Of a stretch of DNA of 9,214 nucleotides, positions 1 through 7,324 are shown piece by piece. How positions within the stretch are numbered: position 1 is the first letter of the stretch; each line of letters starts with the position of its first letter. The DNA is from CAZTXD01 sp964617995 (GTDB lineage: Bacteria > Actinomycetota > Acidimicrobiia > Spongiisociales > ZC4RG35), in the NCBI GenBank assembly GCA_964617995.1, contig CAZTXD010000141.1, positions 1 through 9,214 of the forward strand, in the 5' to 3' direction. Below the pieces are notes generated by a model, which saw nothing but the letters and a program-made list of their open reading frames with translations, was not told the origin of the DNA and ran no database searches. The position numbers and the translations under genes are program-made.

Positions 1-102
1 CTCCGCATGGCAAGACCAATGACGATTTCGGCCGCCGGCCGTCGGCCCCCGGCCAGAATCCGCCCGCCGGTTCCGGGCAGACCCGTCTCCCGACACACCG
101 GC

Positions 103-133
103 TAAACTTTGAGCGCGTAGTCAAACTCAGGAG
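103..133 (+). promoter_or_regulatory. Candidate promoter and RBS of the fadIJ-like operon
   Basis: A TANNNT-type -10 hexamer (TAAACT, 103-108) lies 30 bases before the first start codon, in otherwise very GC-rich DNA. No convincing -35 element is visible about 17 bases upstream. A transcription start near 114-116 would give a leader of about 24 bases. AGGAG at 129-133 is a good Shine-Dalgarno sequence 5 bases before the ATG at 139. The RBS is clear; the promoter is inferred from base composition and position. Confidence 0.45.
106..127. promoter_or_regulatory. Imperfect inverted repeat, candidate operator
   Basis: ACTTTGA, an 8-base spacer, then TCAAACT: the arms match at 6 of 7 positions, with a perfect TTTGA/TCAAA core at 108-112 and 121-125. 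It begins inside the candidate -10 hexamer and covers the expected transcription start, where a repressor would block initiation. Beta-oxidation operons are commonly controlled by acyl-CoA-responsive TetR- or GntR-family repressors, but no regulator gene is in the window and the repeat matches no operator I can name. A chance palindrome is possible. Confidence 0.3.
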
Positions 134-138
134 CTGAC

Positions 139-1440
139 ATGGCAGGCCCGGGAGAAGTCGACGGACGGCGTGTCGCCATCGTCGACGGACTCCGAACTCC
201 CTTCGCCAAGGCAGGCACAGAGCTGGCCGGGGTGTCCACGCTGGAGCTGTCGGCCGCCCTCGTCACCGAGTTGCTGGCCCGCACCGGCGTGGATCCGGCG
301 AACGTGGACCGGGTGGTGTACGGCTCGGTCCTCCAGGACGTGGCGTCACCCAACCTCGCCCGTGAGATCGTGCTGGCGTCTCCCCTCCCCGACGACGTCG
401 ACGCCTACAGCCTCACCCGGGCCTGCGCCACCAGCACGCAGACGTTCGTCGACGGGGCCAACGCCATCCTCCTCGGCGATGCGGAGGTGGTCGTCACAGG
501 GGGAGCCGACTCGTTGTCGCGCCCGCCGGTCCTGTTCTCAGATGAGTTCGTGTCGATCATGCAGGCGGCTCAGGCCGCCGGTGATCTACCAGGCCGCATC
601 AAGGCGTTCTCCCGGCTCCGCCCGGCGGATCTGGCCCCCAATCCTCCGGCGATCGCAGACCGCTCCACCGGTGAGACCATGGGTCACGGAGCCGAGCGGA
701 TGGCGCAGTACTGGGGAATAGACCGTGACGCCCAGGACAGATATACCCTCGAGTCGCACAGAAAGGCCGTCGAGGCGTGGGAGAAAGGGGTCTACGAACC
801 GGAGGTGATGCCGTTCCCAACTCCACCGGACTTCACCGCGGTCGTGGAGCGGGACACGATCCCTCGATCCGACACCACCCTCGACAAGCTCGCTTCGTTG
901 CGACCCGTCTTCGACCGCCGCCACGGAACGATCACAGCCGGCAATGCCTCACCGCTCACCGACGGCGCCTCCGCCCTCGTCCTCATGGAGGAGACCACCG
1001 CCCGACGTCTCGGCTACGCGCCCAAGGCGTTCCTGCGGTCATATGCGTTCGCGGCAGTCGACCCCGGCTGGCAACTCCTGATCGGTCCGGCCATGGCCAC
1101 ACCGGCCGCGCTCGACCGGGCCGGACTCAGCCTGACCGACATCGACGTCATCGACCTGCACGAGGCCTTCGCCGCCCAGGTGCTGGCCGTCAAGGAAGCG
1201 TTCACCTCCCCGGATTTCGCACGCCGCCACCTCGGACGGGACGAAGCCATCGGCGAGCTACCCGACGAGAAGCTCAACCTGTACGGGGGCTCGATCAGCC
1301 TGGGCCACCCCTTCGGAGCAACCGGCGCCCGGCAACTGCTGACCATGGCCAACGAGTTGGTCCGCCGGGACTCCGGACTCGCATTGATCACCCAATGCGC
1401 TGCCGGCGGGCTCGGCGCCACCGTCATCCTGGAGAGGTGA
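139..1440 (+). CDS. fadI: Acetyl-CoA acyltransferase (3-ketoacyl-CoA thiolase), FadI type
   Basis: This thiolase performs the last step of beta-oxidation: CoA-dependent cleavage of 3-ketoacyl-CoA to acetyl-CoA and a shortened acyl-CoA, in the cytoplasm. The catalytic set is complete. The nucleophile is Cys96 in RACATSTQT, His341 lies in DLHEAFAAQ, His390 in SLGHPFGATG, and the second active-site Cys420 in TQCAAGGLG. At 433 aa it matches FadI-type subunits (about 436 aa) better than FadA (about 390 aa). The long loop between the nucleophile domain and the GETMG segment (about residues 125-180) is also FadI-like. The ATG follows AGGAG by 5 bases. The stop is 5 bases before the fadJ-like start, so the two subunits are probably co-translated and assemble as a trifunctional complex. 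Use in fatty-acid breakdown is strongly supported by the partner gene; the chain-length range cannot be read. The gene symbol rests on family resemblance. Confidence 0.93.
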   Translation: MAGPGEVDGRRVAIVDGLRTPFAKAGTELAGVSTLELSAALVTELLARTGVDPANVDRVVYGSVLQDVASPNLAREIVLASPLPDDVDAYSLTRACATSTQTFVDGANAILLGDAEVVVTGGADSLSRPPVLFSDEFVSIMQAAQAAGDLPGRIKAFSRLRPADLAPNPPAIADRSTGETMGHGAERMAQYWGIDRDAQDRYTLESHRKAVEAWEKGVYEPEVMPFPTPPDFTAVVERDTIPRSDTTLDKLASLRPVFDRRHGTITAGNASPLTDGASALVLMEETTARRLGYAPKAFLRSYAFAAVDPGWQLLIGPAMATPAALDRAGLSLTDIDVIDLHEAFAAQVLAVKEAFTSPDFARRHLGRDEAIGELPDEKLNLYGGSISLGHPFGATGARQLLTMANELVRRDSGLALITQCAAGGLGATVILER

Positions 1441-1445
1441 GGCGC
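1431..1445 (+). promoter_or_regulatory. RBS for the fadJ-like gene inside the end of the fadI-like gene
   Basis: GGAGAGG (1431-1437) sits in the last codons of the thiolase gene, 8 bases before the ATG at 1446. It fixes this start although the reading frame stays open for over 200 codons further upstream. It also implies translational coupling of the two subunits. Confidence 0.7.
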
Positions 1446-3593
1446 ATGGAGGCCGGCGAGACCCTCTCCCACTTCCGCCTCGACATCGACGAGGAAGGAG
1501 TGGCCACCGTCACCATCGATCGGGAGGGCGAGGATCTCAACACCGTCGACCCCGCGTTGATGGAAGACTTCGAAGCGATCCTTGCTCGCCTCGAGGACGA
1601 CCCGAAGATCCGTGCGGTCGTGCTCACATCGGGGAAGGCGGACGGGTTCATGGCCGGAGCCAACATCAAGTGGTTCTCGGAACTGACCGTCGCAACCGCC
1701 ACCGAAGGCATCCGCCGGGCCCACCAGCTCCTCTCGCGCCTGGAGCGCCTCCACACCACCAGGGGAAAGCCCGTCGTGGCCGCCATCCACGGCGCCTGCC
1801 TCGGTGCCGGATGCGAGATCGCCCTGGCGTGCTCCCATCGTCTCGCCTCGGACCACCCCGCCACGAAGCTGGGCCAGCCCGAGGTCCAGCTCGGGGTCAT
1901 CCCGGCCGCAGGCGGGACGCAGCGTCTTCCTCGTCTCGTCGGAGTGACGGCTGCACTCGATCTGATCCTGACCGGACGGAGCGTCGACGCCGATCGCTCC
2001 GCCCGGATAGGGCTGGTCGACGAGGTCGTCCCCTCGGCCACGCTCCAGGAGGCTGCCCGGCGAACTGCGCTCGCCGCCATCGGGGAGGGTGGAGGCGCCG
2101 GCCCCCGCGGCCGCCTCCCGGAACGTCTCCAGGAACTGGCACTCGAGAAGAACCCGCTGGGCCGTGCCGTGCTATTCGGGCAGGCACGGCGCCGCCTGCT
2201 GGCACGGACCAAGGGCCACTATCCCGCTCCCGAGCGGGCCCTCGAGGCGGTACGAACGGGTCTCGAGAACGGTTTCGCCGCCGGCCTCGCCGCCGAGGCC
2301 CGGCACTTCGCCGACCTGGTCGTGTCCCCTGAGTCGAGGGCCTTGCGGTCGATCTTCTTCGCCACCCGGGGAGGACCCACCGACGATCGGGCGCGACCGG
2401 TGGAGAAGCTGGCTGTCGTGGGCGGCGGTCTGATGGGTGGCGGCATCGCCACTGTGTCGACTCTGAACGCCGGCGTCACCGTCAGGGTCAAGGAGGTGGA
2501 CGTCGCCGGTGTTGCCCGAGCCAAGTCCTACGTGTCCCGGGTGCTGACAGAACGGGTGGAACGCCGCCGGATGCGCCCGTTCGACGCCGAACGAGCCCAG
2601 CTCCGCGTGACCGGTGCGACCCACTGGCGGGGGTTCGCCGACGCCGACCTCGTGATCGAGGCCGTGTTCGAGGATCTGGACCTGAAGCAGAGCGTCCTCC
2701 GCGAGGTGGAGGGGCTCGTCAACCCCCGGACGGTGTTCGCCTCCAACACGTCGTCTATCCCGATCTCCGCAATCGCCTCGGCCTCCGATCGTCCCGAGAC
2801 CGTCCTGGGAATGCACTATTTCTCCCCGGTGGAGAAGATGCCCTTGCTGGAGGTCGTGGTGACGGGCGAGACGGCCGGTTGGGCAGAGGCCACGGCCGTG
2901 GCGTTCGGCAGGCGCCAGGGGAAGACGGTGATCGTCGTCGCCGACGGACCGGGCTTCTACACCACCCGCATCCTCGGTCCCTACTCCGCCGAGGCGCTCC
3001 AGCTCCTGGCGGAGGGTGCCCGGGTCGAGGACGTCGACGCTGCCTTGGAGACGTGGGGCTTCCCGGTCGGTCCCCTACGGCTGGCCGACGAGGTGGGCCT
3101 CGACGTGGGGGGCAAGATCGCCTCTATCCTGGTCGACGCCCTCGGAGAGCGGATGGCAGACCCCGGAACCATGCGGCGTCTCATCGAGGCGGGCCGCCAC
3201 GGCCGCAAGAACCGCAAGGGCTTCTATTCCTACGATGCCTCCGGAAAGCGGGGCGGTGTCGACGACAGCGTGTACGTCGATCTTGGTGTCAGTCCCGATG
3301 GTGGCCTCCCCCGCAGCTCCATCCAGGAACGCTTGACCCTGGCGATGATCAACGAGGCGGCCCGCTGCCTGGAGGAGGAGATCCTGCGGTCGGCGTCCGA
3401 CGGTGATGTCGGGGCCGTGATGGGACTGGGCTTCCCCCCGTTTCGGGGCGGACCGTTCTTCTGGATCGACGAGCAGGGAGCCGGTCTCGTCGTCGAGAGA
3501 CTCGAGGATCTCGCATCCGAGCATGGGGAGCGTTTCGCTCCGGCCGGCATCCTCGTGGAAGCGGCCCGGTCGGGCCGCAGGTTCCGCGGCTGA
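1446..3593 (+). CDS. fadJ: Multifunctional enoyl-CoA hydratase / 3-hydroxyacyl-CoA dehydrogenase, FadJ type
   Basis: This is the alpha subunit of a beta-oxidation complex: it hydrates trans-2-enoyl-CoA and oxidises the 3-hydroxyacyl-CoA with NAD+. Residues about 8-200 form a crotonase domain, with HGACLGAGCE (oxyanion hole, catalytic Glu124) and QPEVQLGVIPAAGG (second catalytic Glu146). A linker leads to a Rossmann fold at about 320, with GGGLMGGGIA at 326-335. ASNTSSIPI (432-440) and GMHYFSPVEKMPLLEVV (455-471) carry the dehydrogenase dyad His457 and Glu469. The C-terminal dehydrogenase domain is duplicated: DGPGFYTTRILGPY and WGFPVGP in the first copy, GLGFPPFRGGPF at about 660-671 in the second. 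At 715 aa, with the GGGLMGGGIA and FFSPVEKMPL-like blocks, it fits FadJ (about 714 aa) better than FadB. The ATG at 1446 is chosen from its RBS and the N-terminal crotonase alignment; the upstream open frame only shadows the thiolase gene. All catalytic residues are present. Confidence 0.93.
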   Translation: MEAGETLSHFRLDIDEEGVATVTIDREGEDLNTVDPALMEDFEAILARLEDDPKIRAVVLTSGKADGFMAGANIKWFSELTVATATEGIRRAHQLLSRLERLHTTRGKPVVAAIHGACLGAGCEIALACSHRLASDHPATKLGQPEVQLGVIPAAGGTQRLPRLVGVTAALDLILTGRSVDADRSARIGLVDEVVPSATLQEAARRTALAAIGEGGGAGPRGRLPERLQELALEKNPLGRAVLFGQARRRLLARTKGHYPAPERALEAVRTGLENGFAAGLAAEARHFADLVVSPESRALRSIFFATRGGPTDDRARPVEKLAVVGGGLMGGGIATVSTLNAGVTVRVKEVDVAGVARAKSYVSRVLTERVERRRMRPFDAERAQLRVTGATHWRGFADADLVIEAVFEDLDLKQSVLREVEGLVNPRTVFASNTSSIPISAIASASDRPETVLGMHYFSPVEKMPLLEVVVTGETAGWAEATAVAFGRRQGKTVIVVADGPGFYTTRILGPYSAEALQLLAEGARVEDVDAALETWGFPVGPLRLADEVGLDVGGKIASILVDALGERMADPGTMRRLIEAGRHGRKNRKGFYSYDASGKRGGVDDSVYVDLGVSPDGGLPRSSIQERLTLAMINEAARCLEEEILRSASDGDVGAVMGLGFPPFRGGPFFWIDEQGAGLVVERLEDLASEHGERFAPAGILVEAARSGRRFRG

Positions 3594-3611
3594 GTCTCGG
3601 CGGCGGGTCGA

Positions 3612-3632
3612 GCCCGTCCGGGTGGACCGGGC
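3612..3632. terminator. GC-rich hairpin in the convergent gap, possible bidirectional terminator
   Basis: The 42 bases between the two convergent stop codons contain GCCCG-TCC, a GGGT loop, then GGA-C-CGGGC: an 8-bp stem with one bulged C. There is no T-tract on either side, so it is not a classical intrinsic terminator. T-poor hairpins at convergent gene ends are common in high-GC actinobacteria, and the position suits a terminator shared by both operons. A second short stem (3642-3658) lies inside the end of the transporter gene. Confidence 0.35.
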
Positions 3633-3635
3633 GAG

Positions 3636-5450
3636 TCACACGGCGGCACCGCGCCGCCACGAGTCGTACAACCGCCCATAGACGCCTCCCTCTTCCACCA
3701 GGCGATGGTGGGGTCCGTCCTGGACGATTCGTCCGTTGTCGAAGACGAGCACCCGGTCGGCCTTCTCGGCCGTCGCCAGGCGGTGAGCGATCGTCACGAC
3801 GGTGCGATCCCGGGTCAGGCCCTCCATCGCCCGGTTGATGCGAACCTCAGTGGCGGGGTCGACCGCCGAGGTCGCCTCGTCGAGCACGAGCAGATCGGGA
3901 TCGGCGATGGCGGCCCGTACCAGGGTCACCAGTTGACGCTCTCCCACCGAGAGGGCGCCGCCCCTCTCTCCCACAGGTGTCCCCAGGCCGGCTGCGAGCT
4001 CGCCCAGCCACCCGTCGAGACCCAGTGACTCGAAGGCGCGCAGGATCTCGTCGTCGCCGGCCTCAGGCCGGCCCATGCGGACGTTGTCGGCCACCGTCCC
4101 CGAGAAGAGCATCCCCTCCTGGGGAACCATCACCACCCGATCACGCAGCGACTCGAACCGGACGGTGGAAACGTCGACGTCACCGATGCGCACCACCCCC
4201 TCGGTCGGGTCCATGAGGCGTGTCAGGAGCTTGGCGAAAGTCGTCTTCCCCGACCCCGTCTCCCCGACCACAGCCACCCTCCGTCGCGGCTCGATCCGGA
4301 CGTCGACGTCGACGAGGGCCGCATGCCCCGAGGCCCCACCGGCGGTCTCTCCCGGCCGGGGATAGCGGAACCCGACCCCCTCGAATGTCACTCCCAGGGG
4401 CCACTCCGGCAACGACACCCCGGCACGGCCGGGGTCCGACACGTCGGGTTCCATGTCGAGGATGTCGAGGACGCGCCTCCACCCCGCCACCGCAGTCTGC
4501 GCCTCGTTCACGGCCTCTCCGAGGATCTGAACGGGTTGGATGAACAACTGGACCAAGAAGAGGAAGGCGATGACGGTCCCGACCGAGACCAGCCCGTTCA
4601 CGGCCAGCACCGTCCCCACCATCACCACGGCCGCCAGAACGATCGCCGACAGCATCTCCCCCACCCCCGAGAACGTCGACGAGAGCAGCCCGGCCTTTAC
4701 GCCGGCGCTTCGATGGTCCTCGATCGCCACTCCCAGGCGGAGTCGCACCGTCCGCTCGATCCCGTAGGCCCGGATGACCGGCGCCCCCACCACCACCTCC
4801 GCCAGAACGGCCAGGAGACGGCCCACCTTCTCCCGCACGATGAGATAGGCCCGATCGAGGCGGCGCTGGAACCATCGCATGGTCAAGACGATGAGCGGCA
4901 ACGAAGCCATGACGACACCCGCCAGCAAGGGGGAATAGAAGAACATGACGACCACGGCCAGGACCGCCTGCCCGGCGTTGGTGATGAGCATCAGGCCGGC
5001 CCACTGCATGAACCGGCTGATCTCATCCACGTCGGACGTGACACGTGACACCAGGGCTCCCCGCTGCTCGGAGGCTTGATGGAGCATGGAGAGATCGTGG
5101 ATGTGGCGGAACGCCCGTATGCGCAGGCCCGACAGGGCCGTCTCTGACACCTTGGCCAGACGAAGGTGCATCCAGCCGGTCGCTCCGGCGGTCATCACCA
5201 CAGCCAGCAGCGCCAGCAGCGTCATGCGGACGACGAATCCCATGTTCACGCCGCCCTCCTCCAGCCCGCCGTCGATGATCTGCTGGATGGCGATCGGGAC
5301 GATCACCCTCCCGGCGGTGGCCACCAGGGCCAGGGCGATCGTTCCCGGGAGCCCCCGCCGGAGCTCAGGCGAGAGCCGCAGGCCCTGGGCAATGGTCTTC
5401 AACGCCCCCTGCCGGGCCGGCGACGATTCGGGGGGCGCCAGCACCGTCAC
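3636..5450 (-). CDS. ABC exporter half-transporter, subunit with consensus Walker B and H-loop
   Basis: This inner-membrane ABC exporter subunit has a type IV exporter fold: one six-helix transmembrane domain fused to one ATPase domain. Hydrophobic helices occupy about residues 35-330. The ATPase domain has Walker A GETGSGKTT (396-404, Lys402), Q-loop Gln444, Walker B VLDEATSAVD with catalytic Glu525, and H-loop TIAHR with His556. The signature is LSVGE (500-504) instead of LSGGQ, the one clear deviation. In a heterodimer this signature faces the partner's ATP site. The GTG start at 5450 overlaps the upstream stop as GTGA, following an AGGAGG-rich tract at 5451-5461. A second GTG two codons later (5442-5444) is better spaced from that tract and would give 602 aa. 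It is the last gene of its unit and almost certainly works with the preceding half-transporter. The substrate is unknown; drugs, lipids or peptides are all possible for this class. Confidence 0.9.
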   Translation of the reverse strand: MTVLAPPESSPARQGALKTIAQGLRLSPELRRGLPGTIALALVATAGRVIVPIAIQQIIDGGLEEGGVNMGFVVRMTLLALLAVVMTAGATGWMHLRLAKVSETALSGLRIRAFRHIHDLSMLHQASEQRGALVSRVTSDVDEISRFMQWAGLMLITNAGQAVLAVVVMFFYSPLLAGVVMASLPLIVLTMRWFQRRLDRAYLIVREKVGRLLAVLAEVVVGAPVIRAYGIERTVRLRLGVAIEDHRSAGVKAGLLSSTFSGVGEMLSAIVLAAVVMVGTVLAVNGLVSVGTVIAFLFLVQLFIQPVQILGEAVNEAQTAVAGWRRVLDILDMEPDVSDPGRAGVSLPEWPLGVTFEGVGFRYPRPGETAGGASGHAALVDVDVRIEPRRRVAVVGETGSGKTTFAKLLTRLMDPTEGVVRIGDVDVSTVRFESLRDRVVMVPQEGMLFSGTVADNVRMGRPEAGDDEILRAFESLGLDGWLGELAAGLGTPVGERGGALSVGERQLVTLVRAAIADPDLLVLDEATSAVDPATEVRINRAMEGLTRDRTVVTIAHRLATAEKADRVLVFDNGRIVQDGPHHRLVEEGGVYGRLYDSWRRGAAV

Positions 5451-5461
5451 GCCTCCTCCTC
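5447..5461 (-). promoter_or_regulatory. GTGA stop/start overlap with purine-rich RBS between the ABC genes
   Basis: The TGA stop of the first half-transporter and the GTG start of the second share bases as GTGA (5450-5447). The last codons of the first gene read GAGGAGGAGGC, giving a strong Shine-Dalgarno tract. This arrangement is typical of translational coupling and fits 1:1 production of two subunits of one heterodimer. Confidence 0.7.
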
Positions 5462-7279
5462 GGTCTCGTAGGCGTCGATCAGGGCGGCGTACTCGGCCAG
5501 GTCGGTGTAGAGACGCTCGTGGGTGCCTCTGCCCATCACCCGGCCGTCGGCGATGAAGATCACCTCGTCGGCCAGCACTATCGACGAACGGCGGTAGGCG
5601 ACGATGACTACGGTCGTTTCGAGCTCGGCCAGACCTTCGAGGATGTCGGCCTCCACCGCAGGGTCGACCGCCGACGTGGCATCGTCGAGTACCAGCAACC
5701 GGGGGCGCCGGACCAGCGCCCGGGCGAGGGCGATGCGTTGTCGCTGGCCCCCGGAGAGGGCGGCGCCCCGCTCCCCGACGTGGGTGTCGTAACCCTCGGG
5801 GAGCTGGGCGATGAAGCCATCGGCCTGAGCAACGCGGGCGGCCGCCAGAACCTCCTCGTGGGAGTAGTCCCCGCCCAGGGTGATGTTGACCCGCACGGTG
5901 TCGTCGAACAGGAACGGCTCCTGGAAGACGAGGGCGGCGCTGTCGGCGATCTCATCACGATCCAGGTCGACGAGGCCTCGCCCGTCGAGGCGGATGTCAC
6001 CCCGGTCGGGGTCGAAGAGTCTCACCAGGAGGTGGGCGACGGTGGACTTTCCCGATCCGGTCGGACCCACCAGAGCCACGGTCCGCCCCGGGGCCACCTC
6101 CAGGGTCACCGCTTCGATGCCACGCCGCTCCGATTCGTCGCCGGCGTCGTTGCCGGGGTCGGCGTCGGCCAGGTCCGAGACCAGCGTCTCGGGGTAGAGG
6201 TACCCGACGGCCGTCGCCGTCGCTCCGGCTCCCCCTGCACCCCCGAGCCGGCCGCTCCCGTAGGTCACCTCCTGCCGTGTGCGGAGAACGCCCTCGACCC
6301 GATCCCAGCCGACGACGGCCCGGGGCAGCTCGCCCAGCAGCCACCCGAAGACTCTCATCGGCAGCGCCACCAAGCGGAACAGGAACGCGAAGGTCACCAG
6401 GTCGCCGGGGGTGAGAAAGCCCTGGTCCACGCGCCACGCCCCGACCGCAAGCACCGCCAGGATGGCGATGTTGGGGAGTGCCTCGATGATCGGATCGAAG
6501 GCCGCCCGCAGACGGCCCACGTCGACCATGCGGTCACGGAGGAGGTCCGAACGGGCCCCGAACCGGCCCACCTCGGCGTCCTCGCGGCCCAGGGTCTTGA
6601 CGACGAGGGCGGCGTCGAACGACTCGTGCGCTATCTCGGCGACCTCCGCCCGGAGACGCTGGGCGGTGGCGGCGGCTGCCCGCATGCGCCGTTGGTAGAG
6701 GAAGTTCGATATGCCGATGGCGGGCCCCGCCGCGAAGCCGATCAACGCCAGGAACGGATCGGTGACTACGAGCAGCACCCCCGTGATCACGAGCATCAGC
6801 AGGACTCCGAAGGCCATGGGCAGGGGAGCGGCGATGAAAGCCGCCGACTCCACGTCGGCGTTGGCGTTGGACAGGAGCTGGCCGGTCGGGTGGCGCCGGT
6901 GCCATTCGATGGGGAGCTGGAGATACCGGTCGGTGACCGCGATCCGGTCCCTGGCCTGTATCCGGTACTGGGCGGCGTAGGCTCCGATCCGCCGCCCGGT
7001 GATGCCTACGCCCCGGGCCGTGGACACCCCGAGGACGGCGAGCCCGGCCCCGACCAGCGTCGATAGGGCCACCTGCCCTTCCCGCACCGCCGGCAGCAAC
7101 ACCGCGTCGGTGACCCAACCCAGGACGAAGGAAGACGCGACCGTCGCCACTGCGAACAACACCGTCCCCAATCCGCCCAGAGCGAACTGACGGGGAGCGA
7201 GGGAGAGCTGGCGGCGAATCAGAGCAAGGCCGCGGCCGCGCAGGCCGCCCGCGGAGGGATCCTCGAGGACTCGATTCAC
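5447..7279 (-). CDS. ABC exporter half-transporter, subunit with degenerate ATPase motifs
   Basis: This is the second half of the putative heterodimeric exporter, 610 aa, with six predicted membrane helices in about residues 30-320 and a C-terminal ATPase domain. Walker A is GPTGSGKST (405-413, Lys411), the Q-loop is Gln453, and the signature is a perfect LSGGQ (508-512). Walker B is VLDDATSAVD, with Asp533 where the catalytic Glu should be. The H-loop is IVAYRR, with Tyr562 replacing the switch His. This subunit's own Walker A/B face is therefore expected to bind ATP but hydrolyse it poorly, while its signature completes the partner's good site. Between the A-loop aromatics (Tyr360/Tyr362) and the ATPase core is an extra acidic stretch (about 364-388), preceded by a Gly/Ala-rich tract (346-353). 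The GTG start has no Shine-Dalgarno sequence, but TACCCT lies 8 bases upstream; no nearer in-frame ATG/GTG fits the length better. It overlaps the next gene by 4 bases. Confidence 0.88.
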   Translation of the reverse strand: MNRVLEDPSAGGLRGRGLALIRRQLSLAPRQFALGGLGTVLFAVATVASSFVLGWVTDAVLLPAVREGQVALSTLVGAGLAVLGVSTARGVGITGRRIGAYAAQYRIQARDRIAVTDRYLQLPIEWHRRHPTGQLLSNANADVESAAFIAAPLPMAFGVLLMLVITGVLLVVTDPFLALIGFAAGPAIGISNFLYQRRMRAAAATAQRLRAEVAEIAHESFDAALVVKTLGREDAEVGRFGARSDLLRDRMVDVGRLRAAFDPIIEALPNIAILAVLAVGAWRVDQGFLTPGDLVTFAFLFRLVALPMRVFGWLLGELPRAVVGWDRVEGVLRTRQEVTYGSGRLGGAGGAGATATAVGYLYPETLVSDLADADPGNDAGDESERRGIEAVTLEVAPGRTVALVGPTGSGKSTVAHLLVRLFDPDRGDIRLDGRGLVDLDRDEIADSAALVFQEPFLFDDTVRVNITLGGDYSHEEVLAAARVAQADGFIAQLPEGYDTHVGERGAALSGGQRQRIALARALVRRPRLLVLDDATSAVDPAVEADILEGLAELETTVVIVAYRRSSIVLADEVIFIADGRVMGRGTHERLYTDLAEYAALIDAYETEEEA

Positions 7280-7287
7280 GTTCAGCG

Positions 7288-7293
7288 AGGGTA
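7288..7293 (-). promoter_or_regulatory. Candidate internal -10 element for a leaderless ABC transcript
   Basis: On the minus strand TACCCT lies 8 bases before the GTG at 7279, in the 45-base gap after the CHAD stop codon. The same hexamer at the same distance precedes the NUDIX start at 8374. With no RBS before this GTG, a leaderless transcript is plausible in addition to read-through from the CHAD gene. No -35 element is evident. Confidence 0.3.
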
Positions 7294-7324
7294 TCGGGAG
7301 TCGCCGACCTGGTGGTAGTCGGGA

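Noticed and set aside
1..56. GC-rich self-complementary sequence (GCCGG at 34-38 with CCGGC at 49-53) and an ATG on the minus strand at 8-6
   Set aside because: The stem is short with a 10-base loop and no T-tract. The ATG has only two codons inside the window and no RBS, so neither a terminator nor a divergent gene can be supported.
777..1445. Open frame extending the fadJ-like gene about 223 codons upstream, overlapping the thiolase gene
   Set aside because: The extension is Arg/Pro/His-rich as expected of a GC-rich shadow frame, has no domain, and overlaps a fully convincing thiolase. The real start at 1446 has a strong RBS.
4180..5048. Long open frames on both strands within the 604-aa ABC gene
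   Set aside because: Low-complexity GC-driven shadows; the ABC frame carries all the expected motifs.
5519..7066. 515-codon open frame on the plus strand, antisense to the degenerate ABC subunit
   Set aside because: Composition is that of a GC-rich antisense shadow (Gly/Asp/His/Arg-rich, no motif), and the opposite strand carries a complete ABC protein.
3636..7279. Possible functional link of the ABC exporter to fatty acids because it neighbours fadIJ
   Set aside because: The units are convergent with a terminator-like hairpin between them; proximity alone does not give a substrate.
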